A DNA stretch of 64,000 nt, taken from positions 57,180-121,179 of the forward strand of contig MLAK01001448.1 in NCBI GenBank assembly GCA_001839685.1, given 5' to 3'. The notes beneath the pieces were generated by a model, which was not told where the DNA came from, did not search any database, and saw only the letters and a program-made list of their open reading frames with translations. Below are positions 9,781 through 19,386 of the stretch, one piece after another. This DNA is from Tritrichomonas foetus (Eukaryota > Parabasalia > Tritrichomonadida > Tritrichomonadidae). Position 1 is the stretch's first letter. Every line of letters begins with the position of its first letter. The translations under genes and the position numbers were made by a program.

Positions 9781-9934
9781 TCTAGAATTTAAACTATCGG
9801 CGACCAGATAAAAACGGTTATAAATTCACACCCAAAAGGTGATTTAAATATATTCGTCCAAATAAGCACAGAAATTAAGAAAAATTCAAAGTAACAAATT
9901 TCTTTCATAAACGTACTTTTTAGACAAAATTTTG
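9781..9934. promoter_or_regulatory. shared divergent promoter region
   Basis: Short space between two divergent starts. It contains ATCGGCGACC (9797-9806), whose reverse complement GGTCGCC also occurs by the ARM gene start at 2368. It also has AAACGG at 9812-9817 and AAACG at 9909-9913. These are candidate Myb-recognition or core elements. Inference only. Confidence 0.35.
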
Positions 9935-12856
9935 ATGATTGCAGACAAGAATGAAGCTTTCAGCCATAATTCTTGTAAAAAACTTGCACAACTATCAAAG
10001 GTGATATTTGCTATGACGGCGCAAAAACAAGACAGAGGAGATTCATGCAACGAATTATCAAATGATTTCGATGGGGTTATTTCAAATATGCTTCAACAGC
10101 ACCAATATCAACTAGACTTGATTTTTAATTCATTATACAAATACAGAAAAAATTGCATCACGTCAAGCTGCAAAGAGTTTGGGAGCTCTTATAAACAAAC
10201 AAAAATTGAATTTGCCAATTTTATTTCCAATCAAGGAAATAAATATAATGAACTTATGAATGAAATCAAACAAATACAAAAAGCCATTCGTACATTTCAA
10301 ATGGCTGCACTCCAATCTGCTGCAAAGTTTTTGGATTTTTCAGAAGTTGTTGAACGTGATTTAAAACAAAAGGAAAATGCTTCACAAGTAAGTGCTAAAG
10401 CTATTAGGCAGCATGTTCGACCAATTCTAGAAAAAATTGTTGCTTATGAAGATGAACAGCAATTTCAATTCAATATTATAGCAAAAGAATACAGAACAAA
10501 AAAAGAAAATTTGAAACTACAATATTCAAATGATTTAAAAGAGATTAAAACAAAAACTCGTCCGTTTTTAAAACAAATGAAAAATAATATATCTGTATTA
10601 AGGAATGAAACCAAAACATTAAAAAATGATTATTCTAAAATCGTTAAAGACCATTCGGAATTTTCCAAAAAGCAATTAAAAATTAGGAATAAAATAATTG
10701 CTGATACAAATCAGACTATTCGAACCATCCAGCGTCAAATTGTCCAACTTTCAAATCGACCGAATTTGAAATCTTATAATACAACATTAATTAATAAACT
10801 AATGGAATCCAGAGCTAGCAATCAAATTAGATTTAAACAAATGTATGATCAGTTAGTAAAAGAATCTCATCGTTTGAAACATCAAAGGCATAGTTTGAAT
10901 CGATCAAAATCATCGGAAAATTCAAAAAGAGATAAAGAAAATCTCGAATTTCTGAAAAATCAAAACATTGAATTTGAAAAACAAAAAAGTAAAAAGATGG
11001 AACTTCATAAATATCACTGTCAACTCGTTGATACTGCTTTGCAAGATACTGAGAGACTAAATTCTATATTAAATCAATTGATTATGAAATCAATAAAAAA
11101 TGAAAATTCCCAGTCATCTTACTTCCTACATGGGAATGAACAACAATATAATTCTACAGCAAATAACTTGAAAGCTATTCTGGAAAATGTTCAATTAATT
11201 ATAAATAATTATGAAAGTGAGTTTAATATGATTCTTAAGAAACTTACTTTTGATTTCTCAAATGTAAAAGAAGTAATTAGTAAATTAGAAAATGACACCA
11301 AAGAATTTCAAAAAGCGCATGAAAAGAAAATTGCATCCAAGACAAGGAAAACAAAGCACGAAATAGAAGAATATCAAAAGACTTGTGATCAAAGAAAAAA
11401 TAATAGAATAGAAGAAAATGTAACTTTAATTAAACAAAAAGCAGATCTGAAATCAAAAAGTCTGAAAGATTTTCAAAGTAAATTCAATAAAGAACTACAA
11501 GATAAACAAAAACAAATAGAAAAAGAGTATAATGAAAAAATATCTGAATTTAAAGTAGAATCTACTATCATCAATATTAATCAAGAATTGAATGATCATA
11601 AAACTGATGTTACAAAATTAAACGCCAAAATTAATTTTTGGGATCAACAAGTTAAGCAAGCAAAATTACTTGCTGAAAAGAAAATAGAAGCATTTGATAA
11701 GCAAATTAATACATTGAATAAATCAAGAAGGCAATTTGAAAGAGGCGTTAAGACTGAAACACAAAAAATTGATGAAAATTATGAAGTTAAAATCCAAATC
11801 CGTCAGGTTGATTTGAAAGATAAAATGGAAAATATTTCTAAGTTATATACTAATGAAGAAAATGTTAGAGGTTGTGATATTATTGAAGGGATACGTAAAG
11901 TTCAAGAAGCTCAAAATAGAAAACTAAATCTTCTACTTCGTAAAGAAAGAGAAAAAGAAGAAATGATTAAAAGTCAAGAAAAGAAAATCTCTGAGATTAA
12001 GCAGCAAATTAATGACTTTAATAATTCCGTTAAGAATAATCAGCTTTATGAAGAGATTTCCAAACAAAAATCAACATTAAATAAGATTATATTTGATCTC
12101 GAAAAGAAGAGAATCGAAGAAGTGGCAAAGATTAAAAAAGAAATTGAAGATAAAAAGAAAGAATATCAAAGAAAAGAATCCACAATTTCTAACCAAAAAA
12201 ATCAAGAAAATGCAAAATATCATGAAAGCAAACAGCAAATTATTCAACAAAAAGAAGATCTAATTGAACAAGCGAAACAAAAAACTGCTGTTATCGACAC
12301 GGAATATCAATCAAAAATAGAAAGATTAAATATTAACCATGAAAAAGAAATCAAAGCTTTGAAAACTCGTATCGAGTTTGCCAAAAAGTCGCATGAAGAA
12401 TTTGTTGCTCAATGTGAAAATGACAAAACAAAATTACACGAAAACTTTGAAACAGAAATATCAGCTAAAAAGACTAGTCATTATAATAAATTTTCTTTTA
12501 ATGAATATGGTGAAATCGATCAACAGATCTTAAATCTTATCAAAACCAAAGTTAATATTGCATCTTCAAAATCCCCAGAATTAATTCGAAAAGAAAGTGA
12601 ATCCGTAATTCTACAATTGCAGAAAAGAGCAGTCATGAAAACACAAAATCTTTCGAATGAGTTTAATTCTCATTATGAGAATCTTAAAACTATTTTTGAA
12701 GGACCTGTAGAACAAGAAACTCATCATTCAATAATTTCAGGACGAAAAATAGCTTCATCATTATCACAAAGAGTGGAATCTTCCAAAAATATTATATTGT
12801 TTGAAAGTGGCTCTAATAAAAGAATTCCACAATTGGTTACTCCTCAGTTAGCATAA
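9935..12856 (+). CDS. large coiled-coil protein
   Basis: 973 residues from the ATG at 9935 (the open frame reaches a TTG at 9932, which I do not use). After about 40 residues the chain is nearly all Lys/Glu/Gln/Asn-rich heptads (for example EIEDKKKEYQRKES) with few Pro or Gly, so a long rod is predicted. There are no membrane segments or enzymatic motifs. The last 60 residues are less regular (Ser-rich). Trichomonads use such proteins in cytoskeletal fibres, but nothing assigns this one. Likely hypothetical, structural. Confidence 0.8.
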   Translation: MIADKNEAFSHNSCKKLAQLSKVIFAMTAQKQDRGDSCNELSNDFDGVISNMLQQHQYQLDLIFNSLYKYRKNCITSSCKEFGSSYKQTKIEFANFISNQGNKYNELMNEIKQIQKAIRTFQMAALQSAAKFLDFSEVVERDLKQKENASQVSAKAIRQHVRPILEKIVAYEDEQQFQFNIIAKEYRTKKENLKLQYSNDLKEIKTKTRPFLKQMKNNISVLRNETKTLKNDYSKIVKDHSEFSKKQLKIRNKIIADTNQTIRTIQRQIVQLSNRPNLKSYNTTLINKLMESRASNQIRFKQMYDQLVKESHRLKHQRHSLNRSKSSENSKRDKENLEFLKNQNIEFEKQKSKKMELHKYHCQLVDTALQDTERLNSILNQLIMKSIKNENSQSSYFLHGNEQQYNSTANNLKAILENVQLIINNYESEFNMILKKLTFDFSNVKEVISKLENDTKEFQKAHEKKIASKTRKTKHEIEEYQKTCDQRKNNRIEENVTLIKQKADLKSKSLKDFQSKFNKELQDKQKQIEKEYNEKISEFKVESTIININQELNDHKTDVTKLNAKINFWDQQVKQAKLLAEKKIEAFDKQINTLNKSRRQFERGVKTETQKIDENYEVKIQIRQVDLKDKMENISKLYTNEENVRGCDIIEGIRKVQEAQNRKLNLLLRKEREKEEMIKSQEKKISEIKQQINDFNNSVKNNQLYEEISKQKSTLNKIIFDLEKKRIEEVAKIKKEIEDKKKEYQRKESTISNQKNQENAKYHESKQQIIQQKEDLIEQAKQKTAVIDTEYQSKIERLNINHEKEIKALKTRIEFAKKSHEEFVAQCENDKTKLHENFETEISAKKTSHYNKFSFNEYGEIDQQILNLIKTKVNIASSKSPELIRKESESVILQLQKRAVMKTQNLSNEFNSHYENLKTIFEGPVEQETHHSIISGRKIASSLSQRVESSKNIILFESGSNKRIPQLVTPQLA

Positions 12857-13133
12857 GTAAAACATGTTATTATTTCGGTATTTTTAAAAATATTTTTTTT
12901 TCTAATCTTGTCTTTACTCAAATCCTCTTTAAGATAACACATTAACCATTAAGTTGAGATAGGTTTTCAAAATCATAATTTTTTACAATGATTATCGAAA
13001 TTCTCTACATATTGAAGTTGATTCATGGTGATGTTTCCCACACAACAATGAGCAGTCAATAAGGATTTTGTTGAATATTAATTCGGTGATGATTGAATCA
13101 AATTTGACCTTTCTTTCAATTTTGTGAGAGAAC
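12857..13133. other. spacer, no feature recognised
   Basis: AT-rich region between the coiled-coil gene end and the GNAT start. It has a T-run at 12893-12901 and otherwise no clear signals. Confidence 0.5.
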
Positions 13134-13778
13134 ATGATATGTGATTTAAAAACTAAAAATCCGATGATGAATGACGAAAAGCAATTATTGATTCGTTTTA
13201 TGGAAAATTCAGATATAGATGCAGTCGAAGAATTTTATAACTCAGTCGTCGATATGAAATACGCTCACGCTTCTTATGCTCGTCTTAATACGCCGAATTC
13301 GACCGCTTTATTGCTCGTTGAAAAAACTGAAGGAAAAGAAAAAATCGTTGGCCTTTCTACTTCGCTCAGATTTTGGCATGACAGATTTTCAATTAAACGC
13401 GAGGCATATCTGACAACTTTTGCAATCGACCAAAAATACAGAAATCGTGGACTGGGTTCGTTTTTCCTCAATTTGACAATTTACATTCTCAGCCATCATT
13501 ACAGCTGCGTCAAAATCATGTGCGATATACCAAAATATGATTTCGATACATTTGAATTTTTCAAAAAGAGAGGCTTCAATGGCCAGCGAATATGCAAAGA
13601 TTTTTATGGCCTCAAAAATGGAAAAAAAGAAAATTCTGTTTTTTGTATGAAAAAAAATGACAATATTTTGGAAAAACCACAAATCGAAATTCCAATTGAA
13701 ATTTCACCAGACATCAAATATTTGATAGATAACGTACAAACATTTGGATTTTTCGCTCGAATTTTTGCCAAGCCATAA
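13134..13778 (+). CDS. GNAT-family N-acetyltransferase
   Basis: 214 residues. The GNAT order is visible: an N-terminal helix-strand (IRFMENSDIDAVEEFYNSVV), a strand (EKIVGLSTS), then the acetyl-CoA-binding motif A AIDQKYRNRGLGSFFLNLTI, where R-N-R-G-L-G is the pyrophosphate loop. A late strand with FEFFKKRGFN matches motif B. These features fit N-terminal or small-molecule acetyltransferases that move acetyl from acetyl-CoA to an amine. The substrate is unknown, and NAA50/NAA60-type N-terminal acetylation is only a possibility. A second Met (MMNDEK) lies 10 residues in. There is no signal peptide. Confidence 0.8.
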   Translation: MICDLKTKNPMMNDEKQLLIRFMENSDIDAVEEFYNSVVDMKYAHASYARLNTPNSTALLLVEKTEGKEKIVGLSTSLRFWHDRFSIKREAYLTTFAIDQKYRNRGLGSFFLNLTIYILSHHYSCVKIMCDIPKYDFDTFEFFKKRGFNGQRICKDFYGLKNGKKENSVFCMKKNDNILEKPQIEIPIEISPDIKYLIDNVQTFGFFARIFAKP

Positions 13779-14167
13779 TTTTTTATTTTTATTTTTTCTT
13801 TTTCAATTAATGGAATGAATTTTCGCATATAATAATCCATTTTATTTGCATTAAATATATTTTTGATTATGTTAATTTCTATACAGAAGCATTTGGAATT
13901 TGTTTTCTTCAATAAAATACTTTTTTTAAATCTTCAATTTTATTTTTATTCACATTTATATTAATTATTACTTTGTTTCAACCAAATCGCTCTATTAACT
14001 TGAGATCATCTAAGTAATATGTTGCTACTTTGTAATTGAGCGGAAATGCTGATCAAACCTACGTTTTTTCATGTTTTTATTTCATTCATTCATGTTTCTA
14101 TTTTTGATTAAATGAAAATAAAAAGACTAACTAAAAAGGCAATTTCATTTAGTAAAACAGACAATGT
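13779..14167. other. convergent spacer, no feature recognised
   Basis: Very AT-rich gap between the GNAT 3' end and the 3' end of the Rad23-like gene. I see no coding, RNA or repeat signal beyond T runs. Confidence 0.5.
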
Positions 14168-16066
14168 TTATTTGAAAGACATGATGACTTCGTTTTCATT
14201 TTTGTTGCATGCAACGAAAATTCCAAAGAGGTCTCCAGGATCTAGCGTGTTGTATGTCGCATATAGGCGAGCAAATGATTGTTGTGATTCTGGATCTTTT
14301 TGCAGGAACAGCATGAACGTGTTGAACCTTTCTTTATAAAAAGCAGGCACTTCAATCGGCTTAGTCTTCACATCAACTGGTGGAGGTGGTGGAAGATCAT
14401 CAGGTAAAATTTTATTGGGTTGATTTGGTTGTTGTTGTTGTTGTTGTGTTTGATAGTTTGGCTGTACTGTTTGGATTATTGGTTTTGGCTTTTTGAGGCC
14501 AATGAGACGCTTAATTGCTGACTGGCGTCGGCGAAGCATAGATGCATGGACAGGATTGGTGCTATCGAGCCATGTGAAGAAGGCTTGAAGTGAATCTGGA
14601 TTGTCAGTGAGGAAAGCACGAATCATATCAATCTGGCGGGCGTCTGGTGTGAAACCTCGGAATGAATGATCAGGAAGAGGTGTTGAAATGTCAAGTGGAC
14701 AATGGATCTGGTCATCTCCATCTTCTTCTTCTTCTTTATTGTTATTAAGATGTAGTTGTTGTTCAAGCTCTTGTGGAATTTGCTGTTGTTCTTGTGGAGT
14801 TTGTTGATGTTCTTGTGGAATTTGTTGATGCTCTTGTGGAATTTGCTGTTGTTCTTGTGGAATTTGCTGTTGTTCTTGTGGAATATATTGATGTTCTTGT
14901 GGAATTTGTTGATGTTCTTGTGGAATTTGCTGTTGTCGTTCTTGTTGCTTTAGTTGTATTAGTTCTTGTGGCTGTTCCTCACTTGGGTTTTGATTTTGAT
15001 CTTGCGGTAGAGGTGGTGTCAATTGTTGAGATGTAAGGAGAACTGGCTGAACTTCGTGTTGTTGTTGTTGTTTCTGAGAAGGAGGTGACTGGCTATTGTG
15101 CACACTTGGTGGCTGTTCTGCAGTTTGAACAGGCTGTAACTCTTCCTCGGTTGAAAGTTGCTCTTGCTGAGGAAGTTGAATTTGTGATGGCTGGATCTGT
15201 TGTTTGTGCTTATTTGGTATTGTTTCAGGTTCATGCTCAGGTGGCTGTGGTGCATCTTGCTGTTCATTTTCTGGTTGTGGGGAAGAAGGAGATGACTGAG
15301 ATTGTTTAGAATTCATATCATTCTCCCCCTGTTCTTGAGGTTGTTGTTGAGGAGGTTGCTGTTCTGGCTGTTGGATAAGGTTAGCACTTATAATTGGTGG
15401 TAGTTTCACATTTTTCTGTGATTGGGCGAATGAATTTGTATCCAATGAAGGATGTAATGGATCTTCAATTGGTTCCCCTTTTGGGTTTTGCTTTATTTTT
15501 TCTGTTGGATTTTCCTTCACTTCCTTGTTTTGAATTTTTGAATTTTCACGAGCAGAATGGCTCGTCCTCAGTCCGGTTTTCTTTATCAACCCCCTGATAT
15601 AAAATAAATTTGTGTTTAGGCTCCCTATTGCTTTGTTTGGGTCACAGTCAAAAATTTTAGCCGTTTTCTGACAAATTCTAACCGTCTGCGGATTGAAATG
15701 AGAAAACTCTTTAATAAAGTTTTCTTTGAGTTGTCCGCATAACGTGTTTGGATCTAGGTACCTTTGAAATTCTCTCATCGCGAGAGATTTAAAAGTAAAT
15801 GGCTTTAATACCACATTCGGATGTGTAAGAGTGAACGAAAAGGTTACCTTGTCGAATGTTGATTCGAATTCTGGATCGACTTTGAGAATGATTTCGCTAT
15901 TTTCAAGGATTCTGTCTTTATATCTTAATTGACATTCTTCAAGTTGGTATTCGCTTGTTTGTTGACATAAAGCGACTTTCGCATCGAGTACTGTTGATTT
16001 TGATGTCAGGTCGAAGTGCAAGATTTCCCCTGTTGCTGTAAAAAATTGAAATATTGCATTCGTCAT
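14168..16066 (-). CDS. Rad23-like protein: UBL, Gln-rich linker, XPC-binding-like, UBA-like
   Basis: 632 residues. Residues 1-80 have a ubiquitin-like pattern (AIFQFFTATGEILHFDLTSK, a helix, CQLRYKDRIL). At about 472-524 the segment IDMIRAFLTDNPDSLQAFF with STNP resembles the STI1/XPC-binding domain of Rad23. At the extreme C-terminus LFGIFVACNKNENEVIMSF resembles the UBA2 helix of Rad23 ('YFACeKNENlAanfLl'). Rad23 ferries ubiquitinated proteins to the proteasome and acts in DNA repair. The linker (about 200-480) is Gln/Pro-rich and includes eight copies of a seven-residue PQEHQQ-type repeat, making the protein much longer than yeast Rad23. UBA1 is not visible. UBL, XPCB-like and UBA-like parts agree in order, so I favour Rad23 over Dsk2/ubiquilin. 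A CACTTTTTGA element lies at 16101, 35 bases upstream of the start. Confidence 0.62.
   Translation of the reverse strand: MTNAIFQFFTATGEILHFDLTSKSTVLDAKVALCQQTSEYQLEECQLRYKDRILENSEIILKVDPEFESTFDKVTFSFTLTHPNVVLKPFTFKSLAMREFQRYLDPNTLCGQLKENFIKEFSHFNPQTVRICQKTAKIFDCDPNKAIGSLNTNLFYIRGLIKKTGLRTSHSARENSKIQNKEVKENPTEKIKQNPKGEPIEDPLHPSLDTNSFAQSQKNVKLPPIISANLIQQPEQQPPQQQPQEQGENDMNSKQSQSSPSSPQPENEQQDAPQPPEHEPETIPNKHKQQIQPSQIQLPQQEQLSTEEELQPVQTAEQPPSVHNSQSPPSQKQQQQHEVQPVLLTSQQLTPPLPQDQNQNPSEEQPQELIQLKQQERQQQIPQEHQQIPQEHQYIPQEQQQIPQEQQQIPQEHQQIPQEHQQTPQEQQQIPQELEQQLHLNNNKEEEEDGDDQIHCPLDISTPLPDHSFRGFTPDARQIDMIRAFLTDNPDSLQAFFTWLDSTNPVHASMLRRRQSAIKRLIGLKKPKPIIQTVQPNYQTQQQQQQPNQPNKILPDDLPPPPPVDVKTKPIEVPAFYKERFNTFMLFLQKDPESQQSFARLYATYNTLDPGDLFGIFVACNKNENEVIMSFK
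14755..14940 (-). repeat. 21-bp tandem repeat coding for a Q/P-rich heptapeptide
   Basis: About eight imperfect copies of a 21-base unit (CTTGTGGAATTTGTTGATGTT type on plus) in the linker of the Rad23-like gene. The period keeps the frame. Confidence 0.8.
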
Positions 16067-16358
16067 TTTAGAAATTGAGAATAAGGCATTTTTTTGGAGT
16101 CACTTTTTGATGGCATCAATTTTTCATGAATAAAAGAAAAAAGGTTTTATATTTGAATAGAAAAAATAATGACACTTGCAATTTTTATGAGTAAATAAGT
16201 GTGTTCATGTGATAACAACATTTCATCTCAAAGTTGTTCGAACAACTTTTTCAGTATTGTTAGACGCCGAATTTGGACCTTTGAGAAGGAATGAGAATTT
16301 CATGATGAAACTTTTTGAAAAAATAACTTTTTGTTACGTTTAAAATTTTGCGTGCGGT
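16067..16358. promoter_or_regulatory. divergent promoter region with MACTTTTTSA elements
   Basis: Between the Rad23-like and 108-residue genes. It has CACTTTTTGA at 16101-16110, AACTTTTTCA at 16244-16253, AACTTTTTGA at 16309-16318 and CGTTT (AAACG on the other strand) at 16337-16341. Three decamer copies in under 300 bases is striking. Confidence 0.4.
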
Positions 16359-16685
16359 ATGAATAAAGCGATAGATAACGACAGCCACATTTCTCCAATA
16401 CGTGCAATTCCCTTATTGACTGGTGTTAAAAGCGAAAAAGTTATTGTAAAAATGAGCGAAATGCCAAAAATACCAAATCGGGCCATGACTTACAAAGAAA
16501 TGGGCGAATTTATGGATTCTTATCAAGCTGAAGTCAGAGAAAAATCACCAAAAACTGTTTCCAATTCAAAAATAGAGAGGCAGTGGCAGCAAATGAAAAA
16601 AGAAGCTGATAATGACATCGAATTAATCGATGATCAATATGAAATGCTTCTAAAAGAAGTTCAAGAAATGTCAGATATGAAATAA
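16359..16685 (+). CDS. small conserved-looking coiled-coil protein
   Basis: 108 residues, with an ATG start 41 nt after a MACTTTTTSA element. The second half (IERQWQQMKKEADNDIELI onwards) predicts an amphipathic helix or short coiled coil. The middle contains MPKIPNRAMTYKEMGEFMDS. Nothing is recognised. Polarised promoter elements and balanced codon use support a real gene. Confidence 0.55.
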   Translation: MNKAIDNDSHISPIRAIPLLTGVKSEKVIVKMSEMPKIPNRAMTYKEMGEFMDSYQAEVREKSPKTVSNSKIERQWQQMKKEADNDIELIDDQYEMLLKEVQEMSDMK

Positions 16686-17515
16686 ATGTTATTATGTTCG
16701 TATTTTTTTGTTCCAATTTCTTAATCAATATTTCATCAATTTTATTATATCTGTATAATATTGTCTCAGTTAAAAATATTTATATTTATGCACTAATTGT
16801 GTCAGTATTTTCATTCGATCACGTTTTGAAAAAGAGTAGCGAAAGCATTTAATCCAGATATTTTAGGGAAATATTTTTGGGTGAATTTCTTTTAAATGTA
16901 GAGTAATAATTTTCAATGTCATTTCATTTTCATTTTCTCACTTGATTTTAAACTAATTTCTCAGTCAATGCAAATCGCAACACAACTCCAAAGCTAATCT
17001 TTGGATTTATCGAGAAAATTATCAACCACAATCATATGATATTAAAGTGTTGTTAATTTCAAATGAACTAATTGCACCAAAATTTTAAATTATTGAAAAT
17101 GAAATTCTCAACCTTTGATTTCCTTGTTATTCTTTTCCAAATTTGGTTTATGAAATTCTATTTAAGCAATAATTAATCACCTGCTCCAATAAATAACAAA
17201 AAGTGTGAATCACAAAAATTTTTAATTTCATGCTGACAAATTAAATCATATTCTATTTATAATGCTTGTCTTTTTCCTTCCGAAAAAATTCGTTATAATA
17301 TAAAAAAATCTGCTCGTTTTAGCGATACTCAAATAAAAAATTTTTATATCAAACATTTTCTTGCATCAAAGAATATTTTTCCATGCCGTTAATTTTTAAA
17401 AACTTTCAATTTCTCTTTTATTCAATTCTATTTCAACAATTTCAATAGTTCAACCGTTTTCTAGATTCAATTTTTTGTCTCTGGCTGATTTTAATTGTAA
17501 ACGGACACATAAAAA
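16686..17515. other. gene-free upstream region of the second Myb gene
   Basis: 830 bases, AT-rich, no ORF above about 60 codons that looks natural. Close to the Myb start there are TTCAACCGTTTT (17449-17460) and AAACGG (17499-17504), the second within 12 nt of the ATG. Confidence 0.45.
17499..17504 (+). promoter_or_regulatory. AAACGG core 12 nt before the Myb start codon
   Basis: One of the best examples of the recurring AAACG/TAACG element. It is the kind of core that Myb factors recognise in other organisms (YAAC[GT]G). The role is inferred, possibly autoregulation. Confidence 0.35.
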
Positions 17516-18538
17516 ATGAGCGCTCCGGCTGTTATGAACCCGATTGCTCCAACCAGGAACCGCAGGCGTAACAATGTATCATCAAAGAATCAAAAGTGGT
17601 CTGCCGAAGAAGATGCACTTCTTCGCAAGATTGCCTCTGAAAGTGAAACTGTCAATTGGAAAGCTGCAGAAAGCCAATTTCCAGGGAAGACTTCACAACA
17701 AATTTTCGAGAGATGGACAAAAGTTTTGGATCCACAACTTTTGAAGGGATCATGGACAAGACAAGAAGATGAAGTAATTATCAATTTTGTGAGAATTTAC
17801 GGCTGTAAATCCTGGACAAAACTTGCAAACATGCTTCCAGGCCGTATTGGTAAGCAATGCCGCGAGAGATGGCTCAATCACCTTAATCCAGATTTAAATC
17901 GAGGACCCTGGACTCCAGAAGAAGACCAGCAACTTCTTATTTTACACGAACAGTTCGGCAATCATTGGTCCAAGATTTCAGCCTTAATGCCTTCACGCGC
18001 CGATAATATGATTAAAAACAGATGGTATTCCACCCTTTCGAAGAAGACAAAAGAAGAAGTCGAAGAATCAATCCGATCTATTCAGAATGGTATGCCTTCC
18101 GCTTCTTCTCTTAACCAGATGATGAATCATCAAAATATGGCAGGCATCCAAATGCCAGCAATAGAACAGACACCAAAGAAAGTAAACTTCAACCAAGCAC
18201 CAATGACAAATACTCCATCACAGAATACAACTCCAACACAAGAAAATTTGCCAAAACCATTATTCGAAGAAATGCCAATGGATACTCCATCACTTTGGAC
18301 ACCATCCATAACCAACACTCCATTCTCTGGAACACCACTTGGCCTCATTTCACCAATGATGCCAAGCGCTTCACCATTCGCCCTCCTCTCACCTTACAAG
18401 AAGATGACGCCAATGTTTTCTCCTTGGGCAGCAGATACTCCAAAGAGTGGATTCATGTCTCCTATGCATCAGAAATATTCTCCACCATCTTTATCAGAAA
18501 ACAGAGCCGAACTTATGAATCTTATCGTTCATCAATAG
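17516..18538 (+). CDS. R1R2R3 Myb DNA-binding protein
   Basis: 340 residues. Three repeats lie at about residues 24-72, 73-124 and 125-175, with conserved Trp and helix ends (QKWSAEEDALL, GSWTRQEDEVI, GPWTPEEDQQL; KQCRERWLNHL and NMIKNRWYSTL as recognition helices). It is a paralogue of 2932-3828, sharing the N-terminus APTRNR and linker residues, with a longer Pro/Met/Thr-rich tail (MDTPSLWTP and MSPMHQ), perhaps an activation region. Acts in the nucleus by family knowledge. Immediately upstream lies AAACGG, a Myb-type core. Confidence 0.93.
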   Translation: MSAPAVMNPIAPTRNRRRNNVSSKNQKWSAEEDALLRKIASESETVNWKAAESQFPGKTSQQIFERWTKVLDPQLLKGSWTRQEDEVIINFVRIYGCKSWTKLANMLPGRIGKQCRERWLNHLNPDLNRGPWTPEEDQQLLILHEQFGNHWSKISALMPSRADNMIKNRWYSTLSKKTKEEVEESIRSIQNGMPSASSLNQMMNHQNMAGIQMPAIEQTPKKVNFNQAPMTNTPSQNTTPTQENLPKPLFEEMPMDTPSLWTPSITNTPFSGTPLGLISPMMPSASPFALLSPYKKMTPMFSPWAADTPKSGFMSPMHQKYSPPSLSENRAELMNLIVHQ

Positions 18539-19001
18539 GCCCTGGCAGAGAAATTCTGTCTATATATTTGACGATTTTGATATTTTTTATTTATTATCTG
18601 AATAAAAACAGTGCTTGTTCGAATTTATATATTCCTTATTTTGAACAAATATATGTTATAGTTTTATTCCACAACCTATGTTGATTTAGAGAATGGCTTT
18701 TGAATTATCATATTTCTGATCTTAGGAGTTTATGAATAAAAAACAATTTAGATAGAGAAATAATAAGATATTTACTTAAGAATCAATAACTTGAATTAGA
18801 TTTTTCATTTTTATAAAAATATAGAAAGTATTTCATTTCCAATTTTATAGATTCAATTTTATACTAAAAATACATGATTGCTTCAATTAAATATCGGATA
18901 TTCTCATCGTTTTTCATGTCTTGATATGCATTATGATCGAGTTGAAAACAATTTAATTTGATTCGGCTATTAATTATTAAAATTTGAATTAATATGATTG
19001 G
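18539..19001. other. spacer between Myb 3' end and a small membrane gene
   Basis: AT-rich, no supportable ORF, RNA or repeat. The 129-codon plus frame that reaches into it is a shadow of the Myb gene. Confidence 0.5.
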
Positions 19002-19205
19002 TTATGCATTTAATACTGCATTATATGTTAATCTATCGATTTCTTTTGTCTTTTTAACATGTAAAATTATCAAAACAATGAATAAAATGTTTAAGATTAT
19101 TCCAATAACACCAAATACGATCATCAGTATTGTGCACCCTTTTGATGTGCATTTATTTTCGTCATCTGCAGAAAAAGTAAGTTGAACAATCAAAAAGAAA
19201 AGCAT
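19002..19205 (-). CDS. possible small single-pass membrane protein
   Basis: From the ATG at 19205, 67 residues: a hydrophobic start (MLFFLIVQLTFSADD) that looks like a signal peptide, a short Cys-containing ectodomain (ENKCTSKGC), a membrane helix (TILMIVFGVIGIILNILFIV) and a basic tail (HVKKTKEIDR). The layout, signal-ectodomain-helix-tail, is a natural one for trichomonad surface proteins. It could also be the end of a lost gene. An upstream Met at 19259 would give 85 residues but adds an atypical start. It is divergent to the Sel1 gene, 181 bp apart. Confidence 0.45.
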   Translation of the reverse strand: MLFFLIVQLTFSADDENKCTSKGCTILMIVFGVIGIILNILFIVLIILHVKKTKEIDRLTYNAVLNA

Positions 19206-19386
19206 TTCAAATTTGATATCTTCAATAGTGAAATCAAAATTGACCTGACAAATGACCATTTAAATAACCTTAACCATCTTAATATTCAATTGAAAATCTT
19301 CTTTCACAAATCTTCAGACATATATTAATTGGGAAAAATTTAAATGGCATACCAATAATTGAGAAAAATTTAATGGGTGATTAGCG

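Noticed and set aside
14756..15309. Several plus frames with Leu/Val repeats
   Set aside because: Antisense of the Q/P-rich linker of the Rad23-like gene.
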